Origin: a bacterium
Lineage (GTDB): Bacteria > Zhuqueibacterota > Zhuqueibacteria > Residuimicrobiales > Residuimicrobiaceae
Direction of reading: 5' to 3'
NCBI GenBank assembly: GCA_029565685.1
Contig: JAKQNR010000045.1
Span: forward strand, 124,001 to 188,000
DNA: 64,000 bases
Under the pieces are notes generated by a model. The model ran no database searches, was not told the origin of the DNA, and saw only the letters and a program-made list of their open reading frames with translations. The translations under genes and the position numbers were made by a program. Shown piece after piece: positions 1 through 8,861 of this stretch (within the stretch, counting starts at the first letter, position 1; each line of letters starts with the position of its first letter).

Positions 1-3000
1 GCGAGCCGGCGCGCTGCTCCGGCATCCCGTATGCCACCAGGGAGGAGGCGAAGACGCATCGAATAGAAGCGTCTTCCTATTATCGTCTGCTCAGCGGTTC
101 CTGGAAATTCCATTGGGTCAGCAATAGCGCTGACCGGCCTAGGGATTTTTATCAACCCGGTTTCGACAGCGGCAGCTGGGTTGATTTTCCCGTGCCAGGC
201 CTTTGGGAGTTGAACGGCTACGGCGTACCTCTTTATTATGACACCAAGTATCCCTTCGGCGCACCTAATCCGCCTTACATTCCGGCAGAGAAAAATCCCG
301 TGGGCTCGTATCTCACCTCTTTCACCGTGCCGGCGGAGTGGGAGGGACGGCAGTTGTTCATTCACTTTGGCGGCGTCAAGTCCGCCTATCAGGTCTGGGT
401 GAATGGTCACTATGTGGGATATACAGAGAATTCGTTTTCTCCCGCTGAGTTCAATATCACCCGCATGGCCCGCAAAGGAGAAAACCGCCTCGCCGTGCAG
501 GTCTTCAAGTTCTGCGACGGCAGTTACATGGAATGTCAGGGGATGTGGCATTACGGCGGGATACTGCGCGATGTCTATCTGTATGCCGCCGCGGATTTGC
601 ATCTGGCCGATTACTTTGTTCGTTGCGATCTGGACGAAAAGTATGAAAACGCCCGTCTGTTCCTCAACGCCAGGATTAAAAATTATACGGACCAGGTTGT
701 ACGCGGAGTGCAACTGGATGTGGAACTCGTCGACAGCCGCGGAAGAACCGTTCGAACCGATCCTCCTCTAACGGCGCTGTTGCCGCAGCTGGCCCCGACG
801 GGCGAGGTTGTACTTGACCTGACCTGTCAAGTGGAGCGGCCGGCTTTGTGGTCGAGCGAGCAGCCGAATTTGTATCAGCTTTTTTTCACTTTGCGCGACC
901 GTCGCAACCGGCCGGCGGAAATACAGGAATGCTGTTTTGGGTTTCGCGAGGTAGAGGTCAAAGACGCGCAGCTCTTCATCAACGGCCGGCCGGTCAAGCT
1001 CAAAGGCGCCAACCGGCATGAACACCTTTCGACCAGCGGCCATGTGGTGACCTATGCCAGCATGGTCCATGACATCCAATTGATGAAGCAGAGCAATTTC
1101 AACGTGGTGCGCACCTCGCACTATCCGAATGAACCGCGCTGGTACGATCTCTGCGACCGCTATGGGCTGTATGTGGTCGACGAATCCAATCTGGAGTCGC
1201 ACGGCGTCAACGGCATTCTGCCCAAGTCCAATCCGCAATGGCGGGAGGTCTCTCTGGACCGGCTGAACAGTCTCATTCAGCGGGACAAAAATCATCCCTG
1301 CGTGATCTTTTGGTCCCTGGGCAACGAGTCGGGTTCGGGTGAGAACTTTATGATCATGCGCGATTACGCCCATCGCATTGATCCGACCCGGCTGGTTCAC
1401 TATGAGGGCTATAATCAGGCCGGCGATATCAACAGTCGAATGTACGCCACGGTCGAGCGCATCATTCAGTATGGCAAAGAGAAAAATGACAAACCGCTGT
1501 TTCTTTGCGAGTATGCGCTGGGCAATGGAAATTCCTGCGGCAATCTGGTGGAATACTGGCAGGCGATCGAGACTTATCCCTCCTTGATCGGCGGCTGCAT
1601 CTGGGATTGGGCGGATCAGGGATTGCTGAAAGAGGATGAGAACGGCCGAATGTACTATGCCTATGCCGGCGATTATGAGCCGCCGGAACATCCGACCGAC
1701 GCCAATTTCGCCTTTTGCGGGCTATTGTTTTCCGATCGTTCTCCGACCCCCAAGCTTTGGGAGGTCAAAAAGGTCTATCAATACATCGCCATCGAGGCGG
1801 TGGATGCAAAGCGCGGACTGTTTCGTCTGCGCAACAAATATGACGTCACCGACCTGAGCGCGTTTGATCTTTACTGGTCTCTGGAGCAGGATGGCGAAGA
1901 ACTGCAGTCCGGCCGTCTGGATCCGGTCACTGCGGCCCCCGGGGCCAGCGCCCTGGTGAAAACGCCGTTTGACGCCAGCCTTTTCATTCCGGGCGCGGAA
2001 TATTGGTTGCGACTGAGCGTGCGTACTCGGACGGATCAGCTATGGGCAGCGGCAGGGTATGAAGTGGCGTGGGAACAATTTTTAGTGCACAGGAGCGAAA
2101 AACCCTTTGCCCCTGCGGCAAAGGGGAGAACGCCCACGGTGAAGAAAAGCGATGGCCGATTGACGGTCGAGGGCAAAAGTTGGCGGTTGGTTTTCGATCA
2201 GACCAGTGGCATGCTGGTCTCCTATCAAGCTTATGGCCGGGAATATCTGCACTCGACGTTGGATTCAGCCGGCGGTCCTCGCCTCAACCTCTATCGGGCG
2301 CCCATCGAAAACGATGGCGCCACCGCCCAGCTCTGGCGTGAGGCGGGATTGAACCGGCTGTCCCCTCGGCTGTGCAATCTGGAGGTGCAGTCTGGCGATG
2401 GGCTGGTCCAGATTCACACCCATCACCTCTACCAGGGCGCGTCCGGCTGTGCAGTGGATTTTTACACTACTTTTTCCGTTGCCGCGGACGGCTGTGTGCT
2501 GGTGGATCATCAGATGATTCCGCACGGGCCGATGCCCACGCTCGCTCGAGCGGGCATCGAACTTTGTCTACGTGAAGAATGGAATACGCTGGAATATTTC
2601 GGCCGCGGTCCGCATGAAAATTATCCTGATCGAAAATCCGGCGCTGCGCTGGGCCGTTATCGCAGCTCGGTGGCGGACCAGTATGTGCCGTACGGTGTGC
2701 CTCAGGACAACGCCGCCAAGCAGGAAGTGCGTTGGCTGACGCTGGAAAACGATCAGCAGGCAGGTTTGCTGATCGTCGCTCGCGGCGAACCGTTGGCCAT
2801 GACCGCTTTGCCGTATACGACCGCGGATTTGGAAAAAGCAACGCATTTGAACCACCTGCACAAGCGGGAATTCGTCGTCCTGCATCTGGATATCCGTCAG
2901 CGCGGCGTGGGCAACGGGGTGGATGCAGTCAAACGCGAGGATACGGAATTTTTGCTCAATCAATACGCGGTGGATCCACGGCCTTATGCGTTCAGCTACT

Positions 3001-3950
3001 GGCTGCGGCCGTGGCAGGGCAACGCCCATCCAGCGGAATGGGCGCGAGAAGAGCGGCCGCTGCCGTCGGAACCGTTCATCACCCGCGATGACCGCGGACA
3101 GGTTTTGATCACCTCGAACCTGCCGCAAGCGGAAATCCGCTACGGCGTACATCCCTCCGCGCCGTCCCCCACAGCGGTCTATACGCAGCCGTTTCCGCTC
3201 ATCGGCAGCGGCCAGGTGCGTGCGGTCACGGTCTTGAAGCCGCACGGCCGCAGCCGGGTGGCGGAACGCTCTTTTCAGCAGTTGATCGTCGATACGCCGC
3301 GAATCACGCCTGCCGACATCTATTTTTATCAGACCTGCCGGATTACGCTGAGTGCCGGCACCGAAGGCGCGACCATCCATTATACGTTGGACGGCAGTGA
3401 GCCGGATCAGCGCGCACTGCGCTATGAGGGGCCGTTCGTCATCGACCGGGAGGCAACGGTGCGTGCGGCCGCCTTTAAAGAGGGCTATGAAAAGAGTGCA
3501 ACGGTCAGCGCCGCTTTCAAACCCTGCCTGATGGAAAAGGGGGTGCAAGCGAACTATTTTGTCGGCCGTTGGCGCGCATTGCCCGATTTTTTTCACCTGA
3601 CGCCGGACCGAACTGAATGGGTGACACGCATTCGGTTGCAGGACATCGAGACCAACAAAGACCACTATGCGCTGCAGTTTCTCGCCATCCTCTCTATCCG
3701 CGAGCCGGGAGAATACACCTTTTACACCGGCTCCAACGACGGCAGCCGCCTCTATGTCGATGCCCGGGAGATTGTCAGCAATGACTTTCCCCACGGTTAT
3801 CAGGAAGAGTCCGGCAAGATCTATCTCCAGCCGGGCCGGCATCTGCTCGAGGTGCGGTATTTTCAGAACGGCGGCGGTCAGGATTTGCTGGTGTTCTGGG
3901 AAGGGCCGCATTTCTCCCGACAGGAGATCCCCGCCACGGCCTTTGAATGA
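1..3950 (+). CDS. GH2 beta-galactosidase-type glycoside hydrolase with chitobiase-like and PA14 tails (5' partial)
   Basis: The frame is open from the first complete codon at position 3, so the start lies before the window. The GTG at 192 is internal: the codons before it encode LacZ-like sequence (REPAR, SWKFHWV). GH2 order is visible: jelly-roll sugar-binding domain, Ig-like domain, then TIM barrel. The acid/base Glu is in GNESG (residue 442 counted from position 3) and the nucleophile Glu in LCEYALG (residue 503), followed by a LacZ-type small-chain domain. After the usual LacZ end come a chitobiase/hexosaminidase C-terminal-like repeat (IHYTLDGSEP, around nt 3375-3405) and a PA14-like domain (about nt 3531-3940) that probably binds carbohydrate. 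At least 1315 residues are present against about 1020 in E. coli LacZ. It should hydrolyse beta-galactosides or related beta-linked glycans; the exact substrate cannot be read from the sequence. The signal peptide, if any, lies outside the window. Confidence 0.93.
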   Translation, partial: EPARCSGIPYATREEAKTHRIEASSYYRLLSGSWKFHWVSNSADRPRDFYQPGFDSGSWVDFPVPGLWELNGYGVPLYYDTKYPFGAPNPPYIPAEKNPVGSYLTSFTVPAEWEGRQLFIHFGGVKSAYQVWVNGHYVGYTENSFSPAEFNITRMARKGENRLAVQVFKFCDGSYMECQGMWHYGGILRDVYLYAAADLHLADYFVRCDLDEKYENARLFLNARIKNYTDQVVRGVQLDVELVDSRGRTVRTDPPLTALLPQLAPTGEVVLDLTCQVERPALWSSEQPNLYQLFFTLRDRRNRPAEIQECCFGFREVEVKDAQLFINGRPVKLKGANRHEHLSTSGHVVTYASMVHDIQLMKQSNFNVVRTSHYPNEPRWYDLCDRYGLYVVDESNLESHGVNGILPKSNPQWREVSLDRLNSLIQRDKNHPCVIFWSLGNESGSGENFMIMRDYAHRIDPTRLVHYEGYNQAGDINSRMYATVERIIQYGKEKNDKPLFLCEYALGNGNSCGNLVEYWQAIETYPSLIGGCIWDWADQGLLKEDENGRMYYAYAGDYEPPEHPTDANFAFCGLLFSDRSPTPKLWEVKKVYQYIAIEAVDAKRGLFRLRNKYDVTDLSAFDLYWSLEQDGEELQSGRLDPVTAAPGASALVKTPFDASLFIPGAEYWLRLSVRTRTDQLWAAAGYEVAWEQFLVHRSEKPFAPAAKGRTPTVKKSDGRLTVEGKSWRLVFDQTSGMLVSYQAYGREYLHSTLDSAGGPRLNLYRAPIENDGATAQLWREAGLNRLSPRLCNLEVQSGDGLVQIHTHHLYQGASGCAVDFYTTFSVAADGCVLVDHQMIPHGPMPTLARAGIELCLREEWNTLEYFGRGPHENYPDRKSGAALGRYRSSVADQYVPYGVPQDNAAKQEVRWLTLENDQQAGLLIVARGEPLAMTALPYTTADLEKATHLNHLHKREFVVLHLDIRQRGVGNGVDAVKREDTEFLLNQYAVDPRPYAFSYWLRPWQGNAHPAEWAREERPLPSEPFITRDDRGQVLITSNLPQAEIRYGVHPSAPSPTAVYTQPFPLIGSGQVRAVTVLKPHGRSRVAERSFQQLIVDTPRITPADIYFYQTCRITLSAGTEGATIHYTLDGSEPDQRALRYEGPFVIDREATVRAAAFKEGYEKSATVSAAFKPCLMEKGVQANYFVGRWRALPDFFHLTPDRTEWVTRIRLQDIETNKDHYALQFLAILSIREPGEYTFYTGSNDGSRLYVDAREIVSNDFPHGYQEESGKIYLQPGRHLLEVRYFQNGGGQDLLVFWEGPHFSRQEIPATAFE

Positions 3951-3977
3951 CCCGCCTTCTGCGGATGGAAAAAGGGC

Positions 3978-4006
3978 TTGACAGTGAAAAAAAAAAGTGA
4001 TACGTT
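3978..4006 (+). promoter_or_regulatory. predicted sigma-70-type promoter of the organophosphate cassette
   Basis: A perfect -35 hexamer TTGACA (3978-3983) is followed by exactly 17 bases and a weak -10 TACGTT (4001-4006). The first gene starts at 4050, giving a leader of about 37 nt. The spacer is A-rich. The -10 matches only 3 of 6 positions, which fits a promoter that is controlled. Confidence 0.45.
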
Positions 4007-4017
4007 ATCCCATTCAC

Positions 4018-4029
4018 TTGTATAGACAA
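4018..4029 (+). promoter_or_regulatory. GntR/HutC-type operator
   Basis: TTGTATAGACAA is an inverted repeat (TTGT-N4-ACAA) with the TAGAC core known from HutC/UTRA-subfamily sites. It matches 9 of 12 positions of the DasR/NagR-type sequence TGGTCTAGACCA. It lies 11 nt after the -10 and so overlaps the expected transcription start, a normal place for a repressor. A UTRA-type GntR regulator is the third gene of the same unit (6756-7493), so autoregulation is likely. A second repeat, AAGTGA (3995-4000)/TCACTT (4014-4019), flanks the -10. Confidence 0.5.
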
Positions 4030-4049
4030 CCATACCATGGGATGCTTGC

Positions 4050-5477
4050 ATGACAAACTTGAAACCGCCTATGAAACCCTTTGATGTCGCGATTATCGGC
4101 GCCGGTGTGGTGGGATGCGCGATCGCGCGCCAGCTCTCCCGATACACGCTGCAGTGCGTGTTGATCGATTCCGAACCGGATCTCGGCATGGGCACAAGCA
4201 AAGCCAGCACCGCCATCTGGCATACCGGCTTTGACGCCAAACCAGGCACTTTGGAAGCGCGGCTGTTGACCCGGAGCTATCACCTGCTCGAAGACTATGT
4301 GCCGCAAGCCGGAATCGCTTACGAACGAAGCGGCGCGGTGCTGGTCGCCTGGAATGAAGATCAATTCAACGCTCTCCCCGGCCTGTTGGCCAAAGCGCAT
4401 GAGAACGGCGTGCGCGATGTTCATCTGCTCAGCGTCGACCAAGTGTATGAACTGGAACCGCGTCTCAACGCCGGCGCTCTGGGTGGGTTGATGGTGCCGG
4501 GCGAATCGATCATCTGCACCTATGGGTTGCCGCTGGCTATGGCCACCGAGGCGGCCGCCAACGGCGTGGCGCTGCAGTTCGGTTTTCCGGTCAAATCTGT
4601 TGCAAGCGGCGAAGGGGCCGTTCAGCTTTTATCCGGCCCGGCCGGATCGTTGGCCTGCCGTTATGTCATCAATGCCGCGGGGCTGTACTCTGATGAGATC
4701 GACCGCCTGTACGGCTATACCCGCTTCACCGTCACTCCAAGACGGGGGGAATTGATCGTTTTCGACAAATTCGCCCGGCCGCTGGTGAACCATGTGCTGC
4801 TGCCGATTCCCACAGGAAAAACCAAAGGGGTGTTGGTCAGCCCTACGGTTTACGGCAATGTCATGCTGGGGCCCACGGCTGAGGACCTGAAGGACAAGAC
4901 CCAAAAAGGGACTTCCAACGAGGGATTGGATTTTCTCTGGAAAAAAGGCGAAGCGATCCTCTCGCCGCTGATGAAGGAGGAGGTGACCGCCACCTACGCC
5001 GGTCTGCGCGCCGCCACAGAGCACAGCGATTATCAGATTTTTCCCTCTGCCGAACAACGCTACATCTGTGTGGGCGGCATCCGCTCCACCGGCATTTCCG
5101 CTTCTCTGGGCATCGCTGAATATGTTCAGGGTCTGCTGGAGGAGATGGGCGTGGCGCTGCAACCTAAGGCTGAATATCAGAGCGTCCGCCTGCCCCCGTT
5201 GGGGGAGGCGCAGACAAGGCCCTACCGCTCCGAATCCGCCATCGCCGCGGATCCGGACTTTGGCCGCATCGTCTGCCACTGTGAACGCGTGACGGCTGGA
5301 GAGATCAAGAATGCGTTGAACTCCGCCATTCCGGCTACGACGCTGGACGGTCTGCGCCGGCGGACCCGTTGCATGCAGGGCCGGTGTCAGGGATTTCACT
5401 GTCACGCAGATGTCAGCAAGATGCTGGCTGATCATCTTGGCGTCAAACCGGCTTCGCTCATTGGATACAAGGAGTAG
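4050..5477 (+). CDS. GlpA-like FAD-dependent glycerol-3-phosphate dehydrogenase family protein with BFD-like Fe-S domain
   Basis: A DAO-type flavoprotein of 475 residues. The FAD dinucleotide-binding motif is near the N-terminus (IIGAGVVGCAIA, about residues 14-25) and the DAO fold runs to about residue 365. The C-terminal BFD-like [2Fe-2S] domain has paired cysteines C409/C411 (CHCER) and C441/C446. This order is that of GlpA-type enzymes that oxidise sn-glycerol-3-phosphate and pass electrons to partner subunits. It is first in the cassette, one base ahead of a second flavoprotein. In known relatives such as the Thermotoga glycerol locus the same pair is joined by a DUF1667 protein, which I do not find here. 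The ATG at 4050 is used; an ATG at 4071 is also possible because neither has a strong ribosome site. The substrate could be another phosphorylated or amino alcohol. Confidence 0.85.
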   Translation: MTNLKPPMKPFDVAIIGAGVVGCAIARQLSRYTLQCVLIDSEPDLGMGTSKASTAIWHTGFDAKPGTLEARLLTRSYHLLEDYVPQAGIAYERSGAVLVAWNEDQFNALPGLLAKAHENGVRDVHLLSVDQVYELEPRLNAGALGGLMVPGESIICTYGLPLAMATEAAANGVALQFGFPVKSVASGEGAVQLLSGPAGSLACRYVINAAGLYSDEIDRLYGYTRFTVTPRRGELIVFDKFARPLVNHVLLPIPTGKTKGVLVSPTVYGNVMLGPTAEDLKDKTQKGTSNEGLDFLWKKGEAILSPLMKEEVTATYAGLRAATEHSDYQIFPSAEQRYICVGGIRSTGISASLGIAEYVQGLLEEMGVALQPKAEYQSVRLPPLGEAQTRPYRSESAIAADPDFGRIVCHCERVTAGEIKNALNSAIPATTLDGLRRRTRCMQGRCQGFHCHADVSKMLADHLGVKPASLIGYKE

Positions 5478-5478
5478 C

Positions 5479-6732
5479 ATGAAACAGCGTAAAACTGAAG
5501 TATTGATCGTCGGCGCCGGACCGGCAGGCCTGGCTGCGGCGCTGGAATTGAAACGGTTGGGCCTGACCGACCTTCTGGTTCTGGAGCGCGACCCTGTGGC
5601 CGGCGGCATGCCGCGTTTTTGTCATCACACTGGGTTCGGCATTCTGGATCGCCATCGGCTGATGACTGGACCAGGATATGCGGCTGCCTGGGTTGCGGAC
5701 GCTAAAAGACAGCAGGTGGAACTGCTCACTCAGACCACGGTGATTGACTGGACCGGTCCGTTGACCTGTTTGGCCACAGGCCCGGAAGGCCTGCAGGAGA
5801 TCGAGGCTCGTGCGGTTTTACTTGCCACCGGATGTCGTGAGCGGCCTCGAGCTGCTCGCCTGGTGGCCGGCAGCCGGTCTCAAGGGATTTTCACCACTGG
5901 ATCACTGCAGGATTTCGTCCATCACCTCAACTGCCGGGTAGGAAAACGAGCGGTGATCGTCGGCGCGGAAAAGGTCAGTCTATCGGCGTTGATGACGTTG
6001 GCCAAGGCTCGCTGCCGCGCGGTGGCCATGGTGACCTCTTTTCCCCGCCATCAGTTCTACGGCATTTATCGTCCAGCCAAAATCGCACTCGCAGATCTAT
6101 TGCACCGGGCGCCGGTCAAAGTGAACAGCGCCGTTCATCAGATCCTCGGCCATGAACGAGTCGAGGCGGTTGAAATAAAAAACCTGCTCACCGGTGACTG
6201 CACGAGCACCCCCTGCGATACGGTTGTTTTTACCGGAGACTGGATACCGGATTATGAACTGGCCAGGAGCGGCGGCGTGCCGATGGACGCAGGCACCCTG
6301 GGCCCGGCTGTGGATCGCCGCTTGCGCACCCGCAAAGCCGGCGTGTTTGCCGCCGGCAACCTGCTCCGTGGTGCAGAGACAGCGGATGTGGCGGCCAAAG
6401 AGGGGATTCTCGTCGCCCGTTCCATTCAAACCTTTTTGAATCATCACGACGCAGACTTTCCGTGCGTTCCCATCGTGCCCGATGCCGCAGTCCGCTGGGT
6501 GTCTCCCAACCTGGCTTCGCCTGAAGATGCGCTGATGCCGTGTGGCAAAGTGCGCTTCAGCGTCAAAGATTTTTACCGTCCGGCGCGGGTGCGGATCGAG
6601 CAGGCGGATCAAGTGCTGTTCGAACAGCGTCTGCGCGCCTGTGTGCCCAATACCTCCTACGCTATCAGCGATCACTGGATGACGAAAGTGAACTTTGCCG
6701 CCGGCCCGGTGCGCTTTTCCGTGGTGCAGTGA
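5479..6732 (+). CDS. FAD/NAD(P)-dependent oxidoreductase (HcnB/GlpB-like partner flavoprotein)
   Basis: 417 residues. An N-terminal FAD motif VGAGPAGLAAALEL is followed by a pyridine nucleotide-disulfide oxidoreductase fold with a second Rossmann segment (VIVGAEKVSLSAL) and a FAD-closing motif FAAGNLLRGAETAD. It probably forms a complex with the GlpA-like protein encoded one base upstream, passing electrons between FAD, the [2Fe-2S] domain and NAD(P) or another carrier. The ATG at 5479 is chosen because AAGGAG lies a few bases before it and overlaps the stop of the previous gene. The last 65 or so residues form a small beta-rich extension with no recognised motif. No CxxC pair of the DUF1667 type is present. 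The physiological electron acceptor cannot be told from sequence. Confidence 0.82.
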   Translation: MKQRKTEVLIVGAGPAGLAAALELKRLGLTDLLVLERDPVAGGMPRFCHHTGFGILDRHRLMTGPGYAAAWVADAKRQQVELLTQTTVIDWTGPLTCLATGPEGLQEIEARAVLLATGCRERPRAARLVAGSRSQGIFTTGSLQDFVHHLNCRVGKRAVIVGAEKVSLSALMTLAKARCRAVAMVTSFPRHQFYGIYRPAKIALADLLHRAPVKVNSAVHQILGHERVEAVEIKNLLTGDCTSTPCDTVVFTGDWIPDYELARSGGVPMDAGTLGPAVDRRLRTRKAGVFAAGNLLRGAETADVAAKEGILVARSIQTFLNHHDADFPCVPIVPDAAVRWVSPNLASPEDALMPCGKVRFSVKDFYRPARVRIEQADQVLFEQRLRACVPNTSYAISDHWMTKVNFAAGPVRFSVVQ

Positions 6733-6755
6733 TCCGGACGGTCGGAGATCGATGC

Positions 6756-7493
6756 ATGCTTGACAAGAAAAGCTATATACCGCTCTACCACCAGTTAGCG
6801 GACGAATTGCGCAAAAACATGACCGGTCAACGCTACAAGGCCGGTCGCGCTCTGCCTTCGGAGAGCACGCTGTGTACGCGCTATGGCATCAGCCGGGGCA
6901 CGGTGCGAGAGGCGCTGCGAGTGCTGCTGCGGGAAGGATTGATCGAACGGCAAAGAGGACTGGGCACGTTTGTCTCTTCCACCAAAATTGTCCACGAAGC
7001 CGGCACGGTGATGAGCTTCTCCCGGGTGATGGACGCCTCCGGTAAAAAACCATCCGCCCAGGTGCTTGAATTTCGCCGTTATCCGGCGCCGGATTATATC
7101 CGCAGCAAGCTGCAGCTCAGACCCGGCGCCGAGATCGTTTATATGCAGCGCCTGCGTTTCGGCGACGACGAGCCGATTCTGTTGGAGCACTCTTATTTCC
7201 GCCTCGAGATCGGAGAAAAACTGCAGGACCAGGATCTCAACGGACCGATCTACAACATGCTGGAAAAAAAACATCACTATGTGTTTCTCCGGACGGAATA
7301 TGCCATCGAAGCGGCGCTGGCCAGCAAAAACGAAGGTCGCCTGCTGACGATAGGGGCCGGCCAACCGGTGCTGATCATGAACCGCTTGGTGTATCTGAAA
7401 GATGGGATGCCCGTCGAATATGCCGAGGATGTCTATCGAGCCGATCGCACCCGATTCAAATTCTCCGAACCCATTTTTAAGGAACAAACGTGA
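6756..7493 (+). CDS. GntR-family transcriptional regulator (HutC/UTRA subfamily)
   Basis: 245 residues. The N-terminal winged helix-turn-helix has the typical pattern PLYHQLADELR, LPSESTLC and ISRGTVREALRVL (about residues 8-63). A UTRA effector-binding domain of the HutC type (about residues 80-235) follows, with the usual VYMQRLRFGDDEP and PVEYAEDVYRADR segments. UTRA domains commonly sense small phosphorylated or amino metabolites. The ATG at 6756 is preferred over in-frame codons upstream because a GGAG lies 9 bases ahead of it and it begins just after the previous stop. It sits inside the operon it probably controls through the operator at 4018-4029. The next gene overlaps its stop by four bases (GTGA), so regulator and transporter are translationally coupled. 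Confidence 0.93.
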   Translation: MLDKKSYIPLYHQLADELRKNMTGQRYKAGRALPSESTLCTRYGISRGTVREALRVLLREGLIERQRGLGTFVSSTKIVHEAGTVMSFSRVMDASGKKPSAQVLEFRRYPAPDYIRSKLQLRPGAEIVYMQRLRFGDDEPILLEHSYFRLEIGEKLQDQDLNGPIYNMLEKKHHYVFLRTEYAIEAALASKNEGRLLTIGAGQPVLIMNRLVYLKDGMPVEYAEDVYRADRTRFKFSEPIFKEQT

Positions 7494-8818
7494 CGGATTC
7501 TACGGTTACCAGTCAGGACGCAAATCCGGAAGTGGATCGCCGTTATCGCAAATGGCGTATCCGGGCGTTTTGGGGGACATGGCTCGCTTATGCGGGTTTC
7601 TATCTGTGCCGTAAAACACTGACCATTGCTCAGCCGGAACTGATGAAGGAATTCGGCTGGGGCGCGTCGCTGTTCGGCGTGATGCTGACCGGTTATCATG
7701 TCGGCTATGCCACCGGCCAGTTCATCAACGGGCCCTTGAGCGATAAATGGCCGGCGAGGAAAATTCTTGCGTTGGGATTGACCGCCACCGTGCTGCTGAA
7801 TGTGGCCTTTGGCTTTTCGACCTCGGTTTTTCTCATGGGACTGTTTTGGACGTTAAACGGCTACGCGCAATCCGCCGGCTGGCCTGCGGTGATCAAAGGC
7901 ATGTCCAACTGGTTTTCCCTGCGTGAACGCGGAAAGATCATGGCGCCCTGGGGCTCCTGCTACACCATAGGCGATGTGGTGGGCACCGGCCTGGCCGCTT
8001 TTGTCATCGGCCATTCGGCCAAGGTCGTCGCCACCAATCCGGCCGGCCAGAGCGTCACCTATTCGGAATGGCAGTGGGTTTTCTGGGTCGGCGCAGCAGC
8101 GTTGACTCTGGTGGGCGTACTGGCGATGATGATGTTTCGCGATAAACCCCAGGACGTCGGCCTGCCGGACATCGAGGTCTACCACCAGATCGCCGAGCCG
8201 GTTGATGAAAAGAGCTCCTCCAGTATCTGGCGCAACACAGCGGAGATTATGCGCCAGGGACCGATCTGGGTGCTGGCTTTCAGCTATTTCGGCATCAAGT
8301 TCATCCGCTATACGTTTATGTTCTGGGCGGTCACTTTTCTCACCATAGAACGCGGCATGGCCACAGACATCGCCGGCTATATCTCAACCCTGTTCGCTCT
8401 GGTGGGACTGCTCGGCACCATGGCGGCCAGCTATCTGTCGGATAAGGTGTTCGCCTCCCGGCGCGCGCCCATCTGCACGATCATGCTTTTGGGCCTCATG
8501 GCGTCTTTGATTTTTTTCTGGCGCGCTCCAAACTCGCTTTTACCCCTGGCTATCGGTCTTGTGGGCTTTATGACCTATGGACCTGATTTTGTCGTCTCTG
8601 CCGTGGCGGTGATGGATTTCGGGTCGCGAAAAGGAGCGGCCACTGCGGCCGGCTTTGTCAACGGCATGGGTTCCATCGGCCAGGCGCTCTCCGGCGTGGT
8701 TGTGGGCTGGGTAGTCGCCGGCCTGGGCTGGCAATCCGTTTTTTACCTGTTGACCGGCATTGCGCTGTTCTGCAGTCTGCTCATCGCAACACTTTGGAAC
8801 CGGGTCGGCACTCATTAA
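7490..8818 (+). CDS. MFS organophosphate:phosphate antiporter (OPA/GlpT-UhpC family)
   Basis: 442 residues with about 12 membrane spans. The N-terminus carries the OPA-family signature region (YAGFYLCRKTLTIAQPEL), and the loop between spans 2 and 3 has the MFS-type NGPLSDKWPARK motif. OPA carriers exchange phosphorylated organic compounds such as glycerol-3-phosphate or hexose phosphates for inorganic phosphate across the inner membrane. The GTG start overlaps the stop of the GntR gene (GTGA), with AAGGAA just upstream. In this cassette it would import the substrate that the two flavoproteins oxidise. UhpC-like sensor function is possible, but no histidine kinase partner is nearby. Confidence 0.88.
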   Translation: MTDSTVTSQDANPEVDRRYRKWRIRAFWGTWLAYAGFYLCRKTLTIAQPELMKEFGWGASLFGVMLTGYHVGYATGQFINGPLSDKWPARKILALGLTATVLLNVAFGFSTSVFLMGLFWTLNGYAQSAGWPAVIKGMSNWFSLRERGKIMAPWGSCYTIGDVVGTGLAAFVIGHSAKVVATNPAGQSVTYSEWQWVFWVGAAALTLVGVLAMMMFRDKPQDVGLPDIEVYHQIAEPVDEKSSSSIWRNTAEIMRQGPIWVLAFSYFGIKFIRYTFMFWAVTFLTIERGMATDIAGYISTLFALVGLLGTMAASYLSDKVFASRRAPICTIMLLGLMASLIFFWRAPNSLLPLAIGLVGFMTYGPDFVVSAVAVMDFGSRKGAATAAGFVNGMGSIGQALSGVVVGWVVAGLGWQSVFYLLTGIALFCSLLIATLWNRVGTH

Positions 8819-8861
8819 GACAGAACATCACCGGCTCTCAATATCGGGCACGGAGAGAGAC

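Noticed and set aside
2568..3911. 447-residue open frame on the - strand inside the GH2 gene
   Set aside because: It lies fully opposite a gene with clear GH2 motifs, has no ribosome site and its translation resembles no protein family. It is a codon-bias shadow.
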